This document shows, one piece after another, positions 32,437 through 41,524 of a stretch of DNA of 64,000 nucleotides (the first letter of the stretch is position 1; the number at the start of each line of letters is the position of its first letter). Below the pieces are notes generated by a model, which worked only from the letters and a program-made list of their open reading frames with translations, made no database searches and was not told the origin of the DNA. Origin of the DNA: Alkalihalobacillus sp. AL-G (GTDB taxonomy: Bacteria; Bacillota; Bacilli; Bacillales; Fictibacillaceae); assembly GCF_030643805.1 (NCBI RefSeq), contig NZ_CP094656.1:2356001-2420000 (forward strand). The letters run 5' to 3'. Both the position numbers and the translations under genes were made by a program.

Positions 32437-32849
32437 TTCAGATCTTCTCCCTTACTGCGAACGACATGCCTCCACTGGAAATCTCCGCGTTCAAGTGCAT
32501 GGATAAACAGTTCGGCACTCGCCATGTTTGACGCTAATGGAATTTGGTATACATCACAAAGGCGGATAAGTGCTGCAATATCCGGTTCATGTGGCTGGGC
32601 AGTGAGTGGATCTTTAAAAAAAATGATAAGGTCCATTTTGTTATCAGCGATCATAGCTCCAATCTGCTGGTCGCCACCGAGGGGACCGGACTGAAACCTG
32701 AATACACTCAATCCTGTTGCTTCTTCAATTTTCAATCCTGTCGTACCCGTTGCATATAGGGAATGCTCCTTTAAGACCGGGCGATAGGCGACGGTAAAAT
32801 TAATCATATCCTGCTTCTTCTTATCGTGAGCGATTAGTGCAATATTCAT
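32433..32849 (-). CDS. mgsA: Methylglyoxal synthase
   Basis: MgsA turns dihydroxyacetone phosphate into methylglyoxal, a bypass that relieves sugar-phosphate stress. The 138-residue protein has [12 protein letters not shown], the phosphate-binding [27 protein letters not shown], and [15 protein letters not shown] with the catalytic Asp. It lies between dapB and bshB1, as in B. subtilis. Confidence 0.97.
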
Positions 32850-32857
32850 GTATTCAC

Positions 32858-33664
32858 CTACTCCATCAAGTTTTCCAACCCGTAAACGAGAAGGTCAAGC
32901 TTCATTACAGACTCTACAGCCATCTTTACACCTGGCATGAATGCACTGCGATCGATTGTGTCATGTCGGATCGTCAATGTTTGCCCAGTCGCACCCATCA
33001 GTACCTCCTGATGAGCAACAAGACCTGGAAGCCGTACACTATGGATGCGGATTCCTTCATAATCTCCGCCACGGGCCCCTTCTAAATCTTCTTTCTCATT
33101 CGGGTGACCCTGTTTCATCGGTTCTCGGACATCCTGGATCATCTGTGCCGTTTTCATCGCTGTCCCTGAAGGTGCATCTAGCTTTTGATCGTGATGCTGT
33201 TCAATGATTTCGATATCTGGCATGAACTTCGCAGCCATACGGGCAAATTTCATCATCAAAATGGCACCAACAGCAAAGTTTGGTGCTATAACCGCACCAA
33301 GACCCTTCTCTTCAGCAATCCGGCTGTAAGTTCCGATTTCCTCATCCGAGAAACCTGTCGTCCCGATTACTGGACGGATTCCATTTTCGAGCGCGATTTC
33401 AAGATGCTTTTTCCCTGATTCCGGTTTTGTAAGATCAATAAGTACATCTGCACCCGTATCATGGATACAGATGGCTAGATCCTCATATACTGGGATATTC
33501 AATGCAGGTTGTCCATCAATGTCTTGAAGTGCCTTACCAGCATTTTTTGTATCGACAACCGCTTTTAAATCGAAATGATCGGTAGCTGTAACCATTTTTA
33601 CGGCTTCCATTCCCATTTTCCCTCGTGGTCCTGCTATGATGATACGAATTTTTCTATTGTCCAT
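32858..33664 (-). CDS. dapB: 4-hydroxy-tetrahydrodipicolinate reductase
   Basis: DapB is an NAD(P)H-dependent step of lysine and dipicolinate/peptidoglycan precursor synthesis. The 268 residues show the Rossmann motif [35 protein letters not shown], and the active-site [15 protein letters not shown]. It is in the ypjD-dapB-mgsA cluster. Confidence 0.97.
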
Positions 33665-33667
33665 CTT

Positions 33668-33997
33668 TTATTCCTCCTCAATCCGCGTCCATCTATCTTT
33701 ATCACGAGTATTGAATTTCTTCATGACAAGTTCTAGCGCTTCATCTAAATCTATATGTAAAGAGTTTGCAAAACAAATGATGACGAACAGAAGATCCCCG
33801 AGTTCCGCTTCCATGGAGCTTTCATCCTCTGTGCTCTTTTTCGGCTTTTCTCCATAGTGATGGTTGACTTCTCTTGCAAGCTCACCGAGTTCTTCCGTCA
33901 TACGAGCCATCATCGCTAGTGGGCTGAAATACCCTTCCTTAAACTGACTGATATGATCGTCTACCTCTTTCTGCATGTCTTTCATTGTCCGTTCCAT
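33668..33997 (-). CDS. ypjD: MazG-like nucleotide pyrophosphohydrolase YpjD
   Basis: The 109-residue all-alpha NTP pyrophosphatase has the metal-binding E-x2-E ... E-x2-D pattern (MTEELGELAREVNHHYG and EAELGDLLFVIICFANSL). Start ATG 33997 follows GAGGTG by 6 bases; the GTG at 34006 is inside the SD. The substrate in vivo is unknown, with a house-cleaning role likely. It is 3 bases before dapB. Confidence 0.93.
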   Translation of the reverse strand: MERTMKDMQKEVDDHISQFKEGYFSPLAMMARMTEELGELAREVNHHYGEKPKKSTEDESSMEAELGDLLFVIICFANSLHIDLDEALELVMKKFNTRDKDRWTRIEEE

Positions 33998-34131
33998 GTC
34001 ATACACCTCGCTTCTTTCTATTATTCATGTTAGCTAAATCTATTCGGTTTGACAAATATTAAAGACACGGATAAGTTTGATGAGGTAGCAAAATGAACGT
34101 ACATATCATACATCAAGAAGGAGGGTCGTTC

Positions 34132-35004
34132 ATGCCAAAAATAAAATTGAAAAACGTCCTGTTTATTTTACTTGGTTCAGCGATCTTTGGTTTTGGAATC
34201 ATCCACTTTAATATCGAAAACAACCTTGCAGAAGGTGGATTTACCGGGATTACGCTCATACTGTTCAATCTATTTGGGATCGATCCCGCCATTTCAAACC
34301 TCGTTTTAAACATTCCATTGTTTTTTCTAGGCTGGCGGTTACTAGGCAGAAATACATTTATTTATACGATCATCGGTACTGTAGGGGTATCGTTTTTCCT
34401 ATGGCTCTTCCAGTATCAATTTCAGCTTTCTATCCCTCTTCACGATGATCTGACACTTGCTGCACTTTTTGCAGGGGTGTTTATCGGGATCGGGCTTGGC
34501 ATCATTTTTCGGTATGGAGGGACTACTGGTGGCGTCGACATCATTGCAAGGCTGGCTCACAAGTATATCGGCTGGAGCATCGGTAAAACAATGTTTTTAT
34601 TCGATGCCTTCGTTATCACCTTTGCAATGATTACCTATTTGAACTATAAAGAGGCCATGTATACACTCGTTGCTGTCTTTGTCGGAACACGCGTCATCGA
34701 CTTTATTCAAGATGGTGCTTATGCGGCCAAAGCTGCAATGATCATTTCAGAGCATAATGCTGAAATCGCCAACCGGATCATCAAGGAACTTGATCGAGGC
34801 GCAACGGTATTGAATGGAAAAGGAACGTTCACCGGTGAACAGAAAGAAGTACTCTATTGTGTCATTGCTCGTAATGAAATTTTCCGCTTGCGAAATATGA
34901 TACAACAGATTGATCCACATGCGTTTGTGGCAGTAAATGATGTCCATGATGTCCTCGGTGAAGGATTTACATTAGACGAGAATAAAAATCCGTTGCATGA
35001 TTGA
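34132..35004 (+). CDS. YitT-family membrane protein
   Basis: The 290-residue protein has five to six membrane helices in the first 190 residues and a cytoplasmic DUF2179 domain at the C-terminus (AEIANRIIKELDRGATVLNGKGTFTGEQKEVLYCVI ... DPHAFVAVNDVHDVLGEGF). The GLGIIFRYGGTTGGVDIIARL motif is typical. Family function is not established. ATG 34132 follows AAGGAGGG; an upstream start at 34093 lacks an SD. It is divergent from ypjD, the place of B. subtilis ypjC. Confidence 0.92.
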   Translation: MPKIKLKNVLFILLGSAIFGFGIIHFNIENNLAEGGFTGITLILFNLFGIDPAISNLVLNIPLFFLGWRLLGRNTFIYTIIGTVGVSFFLWLFQYQFQLSIPLHDDLTLAALFAGVFIGIGLGIIFRYGGTTGGVDIIARLAHKYIGWSIGKTMFLFDAFVITFAMITYLNYKEAMYTLVAVFVGTRVIDFIQDGAYAAKAAMIISEHNAEIANRIIKELDRGATVLNGKGTFTGEQKEVLYCVIARNEIFRLRNMIQQIDPHAFVAVNDVHDVLGEGFTLDENKNPLHD

Positions 35005-35118
35005 AAGTAGATTCTTGTTTAGGGTGATCGCTTTTTAGAAAGTCATCCCCTAAACGAATCTCATGTTGTGGCTGATGCAAGCTTTTTCATTAGTATTTTT
35101 CTTAGATTCTGTTAGCTT

Positions 35119-35400
35119 CATGTCCGATTACGCTCTATTCGGTGTGTGTTTTCCTAATAACTGTAAAATCCATGTCCGATTAACGCTCTATTCGGTGTGT
35201 GTTTTCCTAATAACTGTAAAATCCATGTCCGATTACGCTCTATTCGGTGCGTGTTTTCCTAATAACTGTAAAATCCATGTCCGATTACGCTCTATTCGGT
35301 GCGTGTTTTCCTAATAACTGTAAAATCCATGTCCGATTACGCTCTATTCGTTGCGTGTTTTCCTAATAACTGTAAAATCCATGTCCGATTACGCACTACC
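35119..35400. repeat. 52-bp tandem repeat array, five full copies plus a partial
   Basis: The 541-base gap between the YitT and YugP genes holds five copies of a 52-bp unit starting CATGTCCGATTACGCTC, at 35119, 35171 (53 bp, one inserted A), 35224, 35276 and 35328. A sixth, partial copy begins at 35380. Copies differ by one or two bases (TGTGTG versus TGCGTG). The unit length is not a multiple of 3, so the frame that crosses it is not a gene. There are no spacers, so it is not CRISPR. A possible stem of TTTAGGG-like arms at 35018-35054 may end the YitT transcript. Confidence 0.95.
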
Positions 35401-35455
35401 CGTTCCTTATGTCGTGATTTCGGCTGTTTTTGAGAACGTTTATGCTTTTTTCGAC

Positions 35456-35487
35456 ATAAACAAAACTGCCGAGGTGTTCTCGACAGT
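35456..35487 (-). terminator. Terminator of the YugP-like gene
   Basis: ACTGTCGAG and CTCGGCAGT pair (one G-U) and are followed by TTTTGTTT on the minus strand. Confidence 0.8.
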
Positions 35488-35545
35488 CCGTTGCATGACT
35501 TTGGTAAACGTCATACCGTATTTTATTCTAGATGAAGGTTTATGC

Positions 35546-36220
35546 TTAATCGTCTGAATTCATGCCCACGAAGATCAGTACAAATCGCGCGAGCTCCAGT
35601 AATGCTACAAGAGCACTAGCGACATAGGTTAATGCTGCTGCGTTCAGTACTTTCTTTGCTTGTCTCTCCTCATCATTACGTATCAAACCAAGCGCAACGA
35701 CCTGATCCATCGCCCGGCTACTTGCATTGAATTCGACCGGTAAAGTAACGAGCTGAAACAAAACTGCTCCTGCCATCAGGAGGATACCAGGTAAGATCAG
35801 GTTTGCTGCGCCCATTATGATTCCGATAAAAATCAAAAAGTACGAAAGATTTGAGCCTATCGAAGCAACCGGAACTAACGCATGTCTAAATCGTAATGGA
35901 GTGTATTCCTTCGCATCTTGAAGCGCATGGCCGACTTCGTGAGCCGCAACCGCTGTTCCTGCTATAGAATGGCCGTAAAAGTTGTCCTCAGATAAACGCA
36001 CAACCTTTTTACGTGGATGGTAGTGATCACTTAATTTTCCTCGAACCGGCTCGACATCAACATCGAAAAGACCGTTGTCGTTCAAAATCTTACGAGCAAC
36101 CTCTGCCCCGGACATGCCAAGTGAAGATGGAACCTTCGAGTATTTCGAGTACGTTCTTTTCACTCGGAACTGTGCCCATAACGGGATCGCTATCAGTAAG
36201 AAAAAATAGAGTAAGAACAT
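35546..36220 (-). CDS. YugP-like zinc metallopeptidase, membrane-bound
   Basis: The 224-residue protein has an N-terminal helix, a catalytic part with HEVGH (in AAHEVGHALQDAKEYTPLRFRHALVP), and three further helices, ending with LLELARFVLIFVG. The block GMSGAEVARKILNDNGL followed by LSDHYHPRKKVVRLSEDNFYG is the YugP/zinc metallopeptidase signature. ATG 36220 follows GGAGGAATG. Substrates are unknown. Its place between ypjC and ypjB analogues differs from yugP in B. subtilis. Confidence 0.92.
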   Translation of the reverse strand: MFLLYFFLLIAIPLWAQFRVKRTYSKYSKVPSSLGMSGAEVARKILNDNGLFDVDVEPVRGKLSDHYHPRKKVVRLSEDNFYGHSIAGTAVAAHEVGHALQDAKEYTPLRFRHALVPVASIGSNLSYFLIFIGIIMGAANLILPGILLMAGAVLFQLVTLPVEFNASSRAMDQVVALGLIRNDEERQAKKVLNAAALTYVASALVALLELARFVLIFVGMNSDD

Positions 36221-36287
36221 GTTGCATTCCTCCAAAAATAAAACCGTCGTATTTTGAGGGCAATGATAGTCACTTCAACGGATTCTG

Positions 36288-37100
36288 TCAACGAAACCGA
36301 TTGTATTCCTTTTCCTTCGAAATGGTACGGACTTCCCGCTTCTCACCCTTGTATTTTCTCCATCCTACGTAAATTAATGTAGAAATGATCACTCCGCCAA
36401 TCGTAATGATTAACCAGACGATTGAAGGATCTGATTCATCCCTCTCTGTTGAATTAAACGCATCTTCAAGACCGGATTTTATCGCACTGATCTGCTGAAG
36501 CTGATGATCAGTTGTAACGATTAACGATCGATTTTCATCAAGATAAGTAATATACGAATCCAACTTACCCAAAACGTCCTGAGGTAAATCAACGCTTAAT
36601 GCCGGATGGATTTTCTCATATTGAGAAAGAAACTGGTTGAAGTAAACGTAAAAGGATTGGATTTCATGGTTGACTGCAGCCTTGCGCATATGTTCAAGCG
36701 GAACCATAATTTGGTTCCGGGTTGTTTTCCAAAGAGGCTGGTGCTGAGAATAGACGGCATCAACGAGAAGGTGGAACTCTGTTATTGCATCCACTCGTTC
36801 TTCATGTGATGCTGAGGCACTCGTCAACAGTTTCAAAGACTCGTCAAAGCTTGTCGAAAAAACGCGAAGGTTGTGCATTGTAAGTTTTTGCTCATCGCCC
36901 TGTAGTCCAAGGTACTCATCCTCAAAGTACGTTAGCATGTCCTTTGCTTCCTTGTACTTTTCAGCCTTCGTAAGCTGAAGTGCTTTATAAGATAAATCAC
37001 TCAGCTTCTTCCACGGGTTGCTTTCTGCTTGATCGGCCCACGCCATACTAGGAAACTGAACGAACAAGACAATGATTAATAGGATCATTACCGCCCTCAT
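36288..37100 (-). CDS. ypjB: Sporulation protein YpjB
   Basis: The 270-residue protein has a signal peptide (about 1-22, ending SMAWA-DQ), a long helical extracytoplasmic domain with KLSDLSYKALQLTKAEKYKEA, a C-terminal membrane helix (about 227-247, SIVWLIITIGGVIISTLIYVG), and a basic cytoplasmic tail. Length and layout match the YpjB sporulation family. The molecular role is unknown. Downstream of ypjA, same strand. Confidence 0.9.
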   Translation of the reverse strand: MRAVMILLIIVLFVQFPSMAWADQAESNPWKKLSDLSYKALQLTKAEKYKEAKDMLTYFEDEYLGLQGDEQKLTMHNLRVFSTSFDESLKLLTSASASHEERVDAITEFHLLVDAVYSQHQPLWKTTRNQIMVPLEHMRKAAVNHEIQSFYVYFNQFLSQYEKIHPALSVDLPQDVLGKLDSYITYLDENRSLIVTTDHQLQQISAIKSGLEDAFNSTERDESDPSIVWLIITIGGVIISTLIYVGWRKYKGEKREVRTISKEKEYNRFR

Positions 37101-37244
37101 AAAACTTGTCCCTCCCTTTTAGAAAACTTGGAGTCTTATACAGCGCATGTACCGCCCATCTTAGGCGAAGGTAATACATGCTATTCGTACAAGATATACT
37201 CCATACTATGAGGACTGGGACAAGAGTAGAACGTCATTACGAAA

Positions 37245-37829
37245 TTATGACGTTTTTGGCTTCATTCGAATCGTTAGGAAATAGACAAGTGCTACGGAAC
37301 AAACGCTTAGCCAAAAGGTTAAATAAGCGACCTGATCGGTATATGCATTGAGCACCGAATAAGTTGGCATTTCCCCGTACACATAATCGATGATTTCATT
37401 ATGAAATACCCATATGGCTACAACGAAAATGTGCCAGCGTTTGATCGTATAAAATTTATGATAAAGAAGCCCCTCTATTGCCATACCGAAATGAGAAAAG
37501 ATCAGCATGTAATTGACCCATGACAATGAACCACTCACGTATCCCCCTGCAAAATTCATTCCGACTGCCCAGATTCCATATTTAAATAAAGTAATGGCAG
37601 CAAGCGCCTCCATCAATGGCCAGCTTTTCCCCTTTAAGAAAGCGATAAGGACAAATACGAAAAACAAACTAGCCGTTGGGCTATCGGGGACAAAGGGCAG
37701 AAAATACCAAGGCGTCACAGCCAACTGATCCGCATACCAATAATACCCGTAGATCGTTCCGAAGATGTTGATGATCAATAGCATCCAAAGGAAGGAACGA
37801 TTGCCTAAAATCATTTGTAAGTTGATCAT
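37245..37829 (-). CDS. ypjA: YpjA-like membrane protein (DUF1405)
   Basis: The 194-residue polytopic protein (about six helices) fits DUF1405: IFGTIYGYYWYADQLAVTPWYFLPFVPDSPTA and HFGMAIEGLLYHKFYTIKRW. ATG 37829 follows AAGGAGA by 6 bases; the longer frame to 37877 has no SD. It is downstream of the qcr operon, as in B. subtilis. Function is unknown, with a link to the bc complex only by position. Confidence 0.9.
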   Translation of the reverse strand: MINLQMILGNRSFLWMLLIINIFGTIYGYYWYADQLAVTPWYFLPFVPDSPTASLFFVFVLIAFLKGKSWPLMEALAAITLFKYGIWAVGMNFAGGYVSGSLSWVNYMLIFSHFGMAIEGLLYHKFYTIKRWHIFVVAIWVFHNEIIDYVYGEMPTYSVLNAYTDQVAYLTFWLSVCSVALVYFLTIRMKPKTS

Positions 37830-37893
37830 TCGATTCTCCTTCATAAATAAAAATGGGTTCAAAAAAGGAAGATTCACGAACTGTGACTACGGC

Positions 37894-37917
37894 GAACTGA
37901 CTCACATCCCGTGAGCC
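37894..37917. repeat. Fragment of the MITE-like repeat
   Basis: GAACTGACTCACATCCCGTG and the next bases match 12547-12570 with three changes over 24 bases. CTCAC and GTGAG can pair. It lies between ypjA and the qcr terminator. Confidence 0.5.
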
Positions 37918-37953
37918 TCCGGACTTTTGTGAACATCCTCACTTTTCATAGAG

Positions 37954-37990
37954 AAAGAGGTTGACTCCGATTTTATGAGTCAACCTCTTT
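37954..37990 (-). terminator. Terminator of the qcrABC operon
   Basis: The 14-bp arms AAAGAGGTTGACTC / GAGTCAACCTCTTT surround a 9-base loop, just past the qcrC stop. Confidence 0.92.
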
Positions 37991-37998
37991 CAACACTG

Positions 37999-38760
37999 TT
38001 ATTTCTTTTCGAGTCCTGCAATGAACTCGGTTAATTGCTTCAATTCCTCCGGAGTCCCTTTAAAAACTCCTGGCGGCATGTTTCCTGTACCGTTTTTCGC
38101 AATGTTTCCGATTTCTTCAGGTGTTAAACCGGTACCGATCAAGGAAGGACCACTGGCACCTGCCAGGTTTCCACCATGACAGCCAATACAGGTTTGTTCT
38201 TGATAAACCGCATACCCAGGTGCAGATTTATCAATTTCAACCTCAACGATCTTACCTTGTTGTTCAGCCTTTTCCCAGTCGTGATTTACAACTGATTCCC
38301 AAGTTAAGTAAATGACCGAAGCTAATGCCAATAACATCAAGCCTGTTGCAATCGGTCGCTTCGCAGGTCTACGTTCAGGACCGCGATCCAGCCATGGTGC
38401 TAACAGCAATGCACCGAATGCAAGTCCGGGCATGACCATCGTACCGATCAATGTATAATCCCCTGCTGCATATTTATACTTTAATAATTGGTATAAGAAT
38501 AAGAAATACCAGTCGGGTAATGGGATATAGCTCGCATCCGTCGGGTCTGCTTTCCGTTCGAGCGGAGATTCGTGAACGACTGTCAGGATGAGATAGCCAA
38601 TCAAGAATACGGATCCGACCATCCACTCTTTTAAAAGGAAGTTTGGCCAAAACGCTTCCGTTTTCCCCGGATACTCGGAGTAGTCCTTCGGAATGTTCGG
38701 TTTACGTTCTGCAGGAATTCGTGAATCCCCGACAAACTTCATACCTTTGCCACGATGCAT
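37999..38760 (-). CDS. qcrC: Menaquinol:cytochrome c reductase, cytochrome b/c subunit
   Basis: The 253-residue subunit fuses a subunit IV-like membrane part (three helices, about 46-160, with DASYIPLPDWYFLFLYQLLKY) to a C-terminal cytochrome c domain carrying one CIGCH haem site and the Met ligand region NGTGNMPPGVF. It transfers electrons from menaquinol toward cytochrome c oxidase. It is last in qcrA-qcrB-qcrC. Confidence 0.97.
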   Translation of the reverse strand: MHRGKGMKFVGDSRIPAERKPNIPKDYSEYPGKTEAFWPNFLLKEWMVGSVFLIGYLILTVVHESPLERKADPTDASYIPLPDWYFLFLYQLLKYKYAAGDYTLIGTMVMPGLAFGALLLAPWLDRGPERRPAKRPIATGLMLLALASVIYLTWESVVNHDWEKAEQQGKIVEVEIDKSAPGYAVYQEQTCIGCHGGNLAGASGPSLIGTGLTPEEIGNIAKNGTGNMPPGVFKGTPEELKQLTEFIAGLEKK

Positions 38761-38790
38761 CTTTCTACCTCCTTTATCCTATCGCATCTT

Positions 38791-39465
38791 TTACAGTGGT
38801 CCAGAAATTCCTTGCTTTCGAATCATGATAAAGTGCGCTCCCATCAGACCGAGAAGGGCACCAGGCAAGAAGAATACATGGATCGCAAAGAATCGCGTTA
38901 ATGTTTGTGCGCCGATAATTGTTGCGTCTCCTGCAAGCAATGTTTTAAGCATAGGCCCAATGACTGGAACCGTCTGTGCGATTTCAAGCCCTACCTTCGT
39001 TGCAAATAGTGCTTTCATATCCCACGGAAGCAAGTATCCTGTAAAACCGAGTCCGAGCATGACGCCGAAGATCATAACCCCGACAACCCAGTTCAATTCA
39101 CGAGGCTTTTTATATGCACCTTGGAAGAAGACACGTAAAGTATGTAGAAACATCATTACGATAACTAGACTCGCGCCCCAGTGGTGCATTCCACGGACAA
39201 TTACCCCAAACGCGACTTCATTTTGTAAATAATAAACGGATTCATACGCATTAATGATATCCGGAACATAGTACATCGATAGGAACATTCCGGAAAGGAT
39301 TTGGATTACCGTTATGAAAAACGTTAATCCACCAAAACAGTAAACGAACGCTGAGAAATGGTGAGCAGGATTGACGTGCTCGGGCACTTCATGGTCTGCT
39401 ATGTCTCGCCACATAGGCGTAATATCAAGACGTTCATCTACCCAGTCATACATTTTTTGTAACAT
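38791..39465 (-). CDS. qcrB: Menaquinol:cytochrome c reductase, cytochrome b6 subunit
   Basis: The 224-residue cytochrome b has four membrane helices with the haem-ligand histidines in GMHHWGASLVIVMMFLHTLRVF and RFFAIHVFFLPGALLGLMGAHF. FTGYLLPWDMKALFATKVG is near the quinol site. It lies 30 bases upstream of qcrC and 15 bases downstream of qcrA. Confidence 0.98.
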   Translation of the reverse strand: MLQKMYDWVDERLDITPMWRDIADHEVPEHVNPAHHFSAFVYCFGGLTFFITVIQILSGMFLSMYYVPDIINAYESVYYLQNEVAFGVIVRGMHHWGASLVIVMMFLHTLRVFFQGAYKKPRELNWVVGVMIFGVMLGLGFTGYLLPWDMKALFATKVGLEIAQTVPVIGPMLKTLLAGDATIIGAQTLTRFFAIHVFFLPGALLGLMGAHFIMIRKQGISGPL

Positions 39466-39480
39466 CGATTACGCCCCTTT

Positions 39481-39978
39481 CTACTGTGGTACTGCTGCAC
39501 CTAAATAAAGTTTGCCATCCTGCACCTTTGTCTTATAAACATCAAGCGGTGCTAACGGTGGCGTGCCCTTTATATTCGTACCGTTTTTTTCGTAACGTCC
39601 GCCATGACAAGGGCAATAAAATTGATTTGGATGAGATGGATCGGCTGCCCAGTCCACTGTACAGCCTAAGTGCTTACAAATAGGTGATAGTGCTACGATC
39701 TCTCCACCTTTTTCTTTAAACACCCACGCTGCCTTTGTAACTTCAGATTCATACCAACCATCTTTTTGATCAATTTTAAACGTAAACCTTTGTGGTTTTT
39801 CAGTAAGCTTATTAACTTCGACAACAGGCACCATATCCTGTGCTGCACCCTGTTTCATAACAGGGTCAATTGCAAACCGTACCATCGGCAGGAGCATGCC
39901 TGCAGCCATAAATCCACCGACTCCGGTTAAGGTATAGTTCAAAAATTGTCGTCTGGAAACTTCATCTTTTTTGGCCAT
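39481..39978 (-). CDS. qcrA: Menaquinol:cytochrome c reductase, Rieske iron-sulphur subunit
   Basis: The 165-residue protein has an N-terminal RRQFLNYTLTGVGGFMAAGM Tat-like/membrane anchor and a Rieske domain with the two [2Fe-2S] boxes CKHLGC and CPCHGG. The cluster faces the outer surface of the membrane and receives electrons from menaquinol. It is the first gene of the operon. Confidence 0.97.
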   Translation of the reverse strand: MAKKDEVSRRQFLNYTLTGVGGFMAAGMLLPMVRFAIDPVMKQGAAQDMVPVVEVNKLTEKPQRFTFKIDQKDGWYESEVTKAAWVFKEKGGEIVALSPICKHLGCTVDWAADPSHPNQFYCPCHGGRYEKNGTNIKGTPPLAPLDVYKTKVQDGKLYLGAAVPQ

Positions 39979-40110
39979 TGGTTTCCCCCCTTATGCAGTA
40001 GACTAAGTCCAACCGGACAATTCATTTATTACACATACATTACTAGGACATTAACATGATAGCGTAACTTATTACCATCGTCAATATTATGATTATCCAT
40101 TTCCACTAAT

Positions 40111-40581
40111 CTATTCGCCGAGTTTCGTGTTTTGCCACTTTTTTGTGACAATTTGAAGAAGATGCTTCACCTGTTCACCAATTACATCCCGTTTATATTC
40201 ATCCTCCATATGTTCAAGAGGTACTGGTGGGATGTTGATCAAGTCCGGATTAAGCTCGTCCACTCCACTCCAGCGGGCATCGGAGGTCACAAATGTTATG
40301 TATGGAATTCCCTGCTCGATAAGTTCATCCCTTAAGCCTATCATTCTACTTAAGACACTATCATCCGACTCTTTTGACAGATAAGTAATCGGGGGGAATA
40401 AAATGACCCGGCCTTTTAATTGCCGCTCCAATTCGTCTGTTACGATAAGCGGAAATTCACCTTTTAAAACTGTGTGCTTCATTTGTTTTCCCATGGATAT
40501 AGGGATCAAGGGGACAATTGCTGTATCAACATACTCTTCCGATTGTAAATAAAGATCAATATCCTCTGAACGCCACTTCAT
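40111..40581 (-). CDS. ypiF: YpiF-like protein (DUF2487)
   Basis: The 156-residue protein matches DUF2487: MKWRSEDIDLYLQSEEYVDTAIVPLIPIS, VILFPPITYL, and LIEQGIPYITFVTSDARW. It looks soluble. The function is unknown, but its position between ypiB and qcrA is conserved, which suggests a link to the bc complex or regulation. Confidence 0.88.
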   Translation of the reverse strand: MKWRSEDIDLYLQSEEYVDTAIVPLIPISMGKQMKHTVLKGEFPLIVTDELERQLKGRVILFPPITYLSKESDDSVLSRMIGLRDELIEQGIPYITFVTSDARWSGVDELNPDLINIPPVPLEHMEDEYKRDVIGEQVKHLLQIVTKKWQNTKLGE

Positions 40582-40732
40582 AATTAATCACACCCTTTAT
40601 TGCATATAAGTACGTATTCAGTTTACCACTCCATCCACCGATTTTGAAACCATTCAGAAAAATCGTTGACATATTCATATTCTCGCCTCACTGCATAACT
40701 ATAGCTTGAAAAGTTTTATATACTGAAAAATT

Positions 40733-40775
40733 TAAAAGACCTGGTAGAGAAAACATCATCTCCACACAGGCCTTT
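40733..40775 (-). terminator. Terminator of ypiA-ypiB
   Basis: AAAGGCCTG and CAGGTCTTTT pair with one G-U around a long loop, about 75 bases past ypiB. Confidence 0.6.
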
Positions 40776-40849
40776 CAGATGCGTTCTATTTCATTAAGTT
40801 TTAAGTAGTGCTGCATTAAAATGCTGATTGTCTTATTTACCGCGATCAA

Positions 40850-41386
40850 TCATAGCTTATTCAATTCCTCAGTCAATTTTGCAAATGATTCATAATCTTT
40901 ACTGTCAAGTGCATCATCAATCTGTGTTTGAAGTGACTTTTTTCTGAAATGACTGAAGGATTGGTCCAGAATCATTTCTGCCCAAAGTCCGTATTTTTTA
41001 TCAGGTACCATGTTTTCAGGTATATGCGGATTTTCTTCAAGCACTGCTGCGTACTGAGGAGTACGATAAGATCCTTTGAACTTCAATTCTATAAAAACAT
41101 CTTCTTCTTGGTTTAAGCGAATATCATGGAACGATTTTTCTGCATCAGTTGTTAAAATATTTTGCTTATAGAACCGGAAAGGGACCCCATCCACACAATT
41201 GGTTGACATGATGATCGCTTTCGGACAATATTCGGCATTTTCAACAAAATGAACGTTTTCCATTAAAGCCTCATCGCTAACCAAATAATTCAACAACCAT
41301 ACACATTCGCGCTTCTTCAGCTGGTAGTGGTTTAAGAACCATTTTAAAAAGTCCTTTTTTTCCAGGACGGAAACGGTGCTGCCCAT
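40850..41386 (-). CDS. ypiB: YpiB-like protein (UPF0302, IDEAL domain)
   Basis: The 178-residue protein belongs to UPF0302. The N-terminal part [37 protein letters not shown] is typical, and the C-terminus is an IDEAL domain ([25 protein letters not shown]). GGAGGGAT precedes ATG 41386. It is conserved with ypiA and ypiF upstream of qcr. The molecular function is not known. Confidence 0.9.
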   Translation of the reverse strand: MGSTVSVLEKKDFLKWFLNHYQLKKRECVWLLNYLVSDEALMENVHFVENAEYCPKAIIMSTNCVDGVPFRFYKQNILTTDAEKSFHDIRLNQEEDVFIELKFKGSYRTPQYAAVLEENPHIPENMVPDKKYGLWAEMILDQSFSHFRKKSLQTQIDDALDSKDYESFAKLTEELNKL

Positions 41387-41524
41387 TGCAATCCCTCCAT
41401 CATTCCCATGTCGTACGAGATCTTACAATCCTACACCCATAACTTCTCTCAATTACAGAGAGATCGATAATTACTTACTATGTTCGATTTGCATGTGTTC
41501 AATTCCTTCTTTTTCAGAAAAAAA

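Noticed and set aside
35063-35557. Open frames running through the 52-bp array (repeating MSDYALFG-like peptides)
   Set aside because: The unit is 52 bp, so the frame shifts from copy to copy. There is no SD, and the peptide merely mirrors the DNA repeat. Not a gene, and with no unique spacers it is not a CRISPR array.
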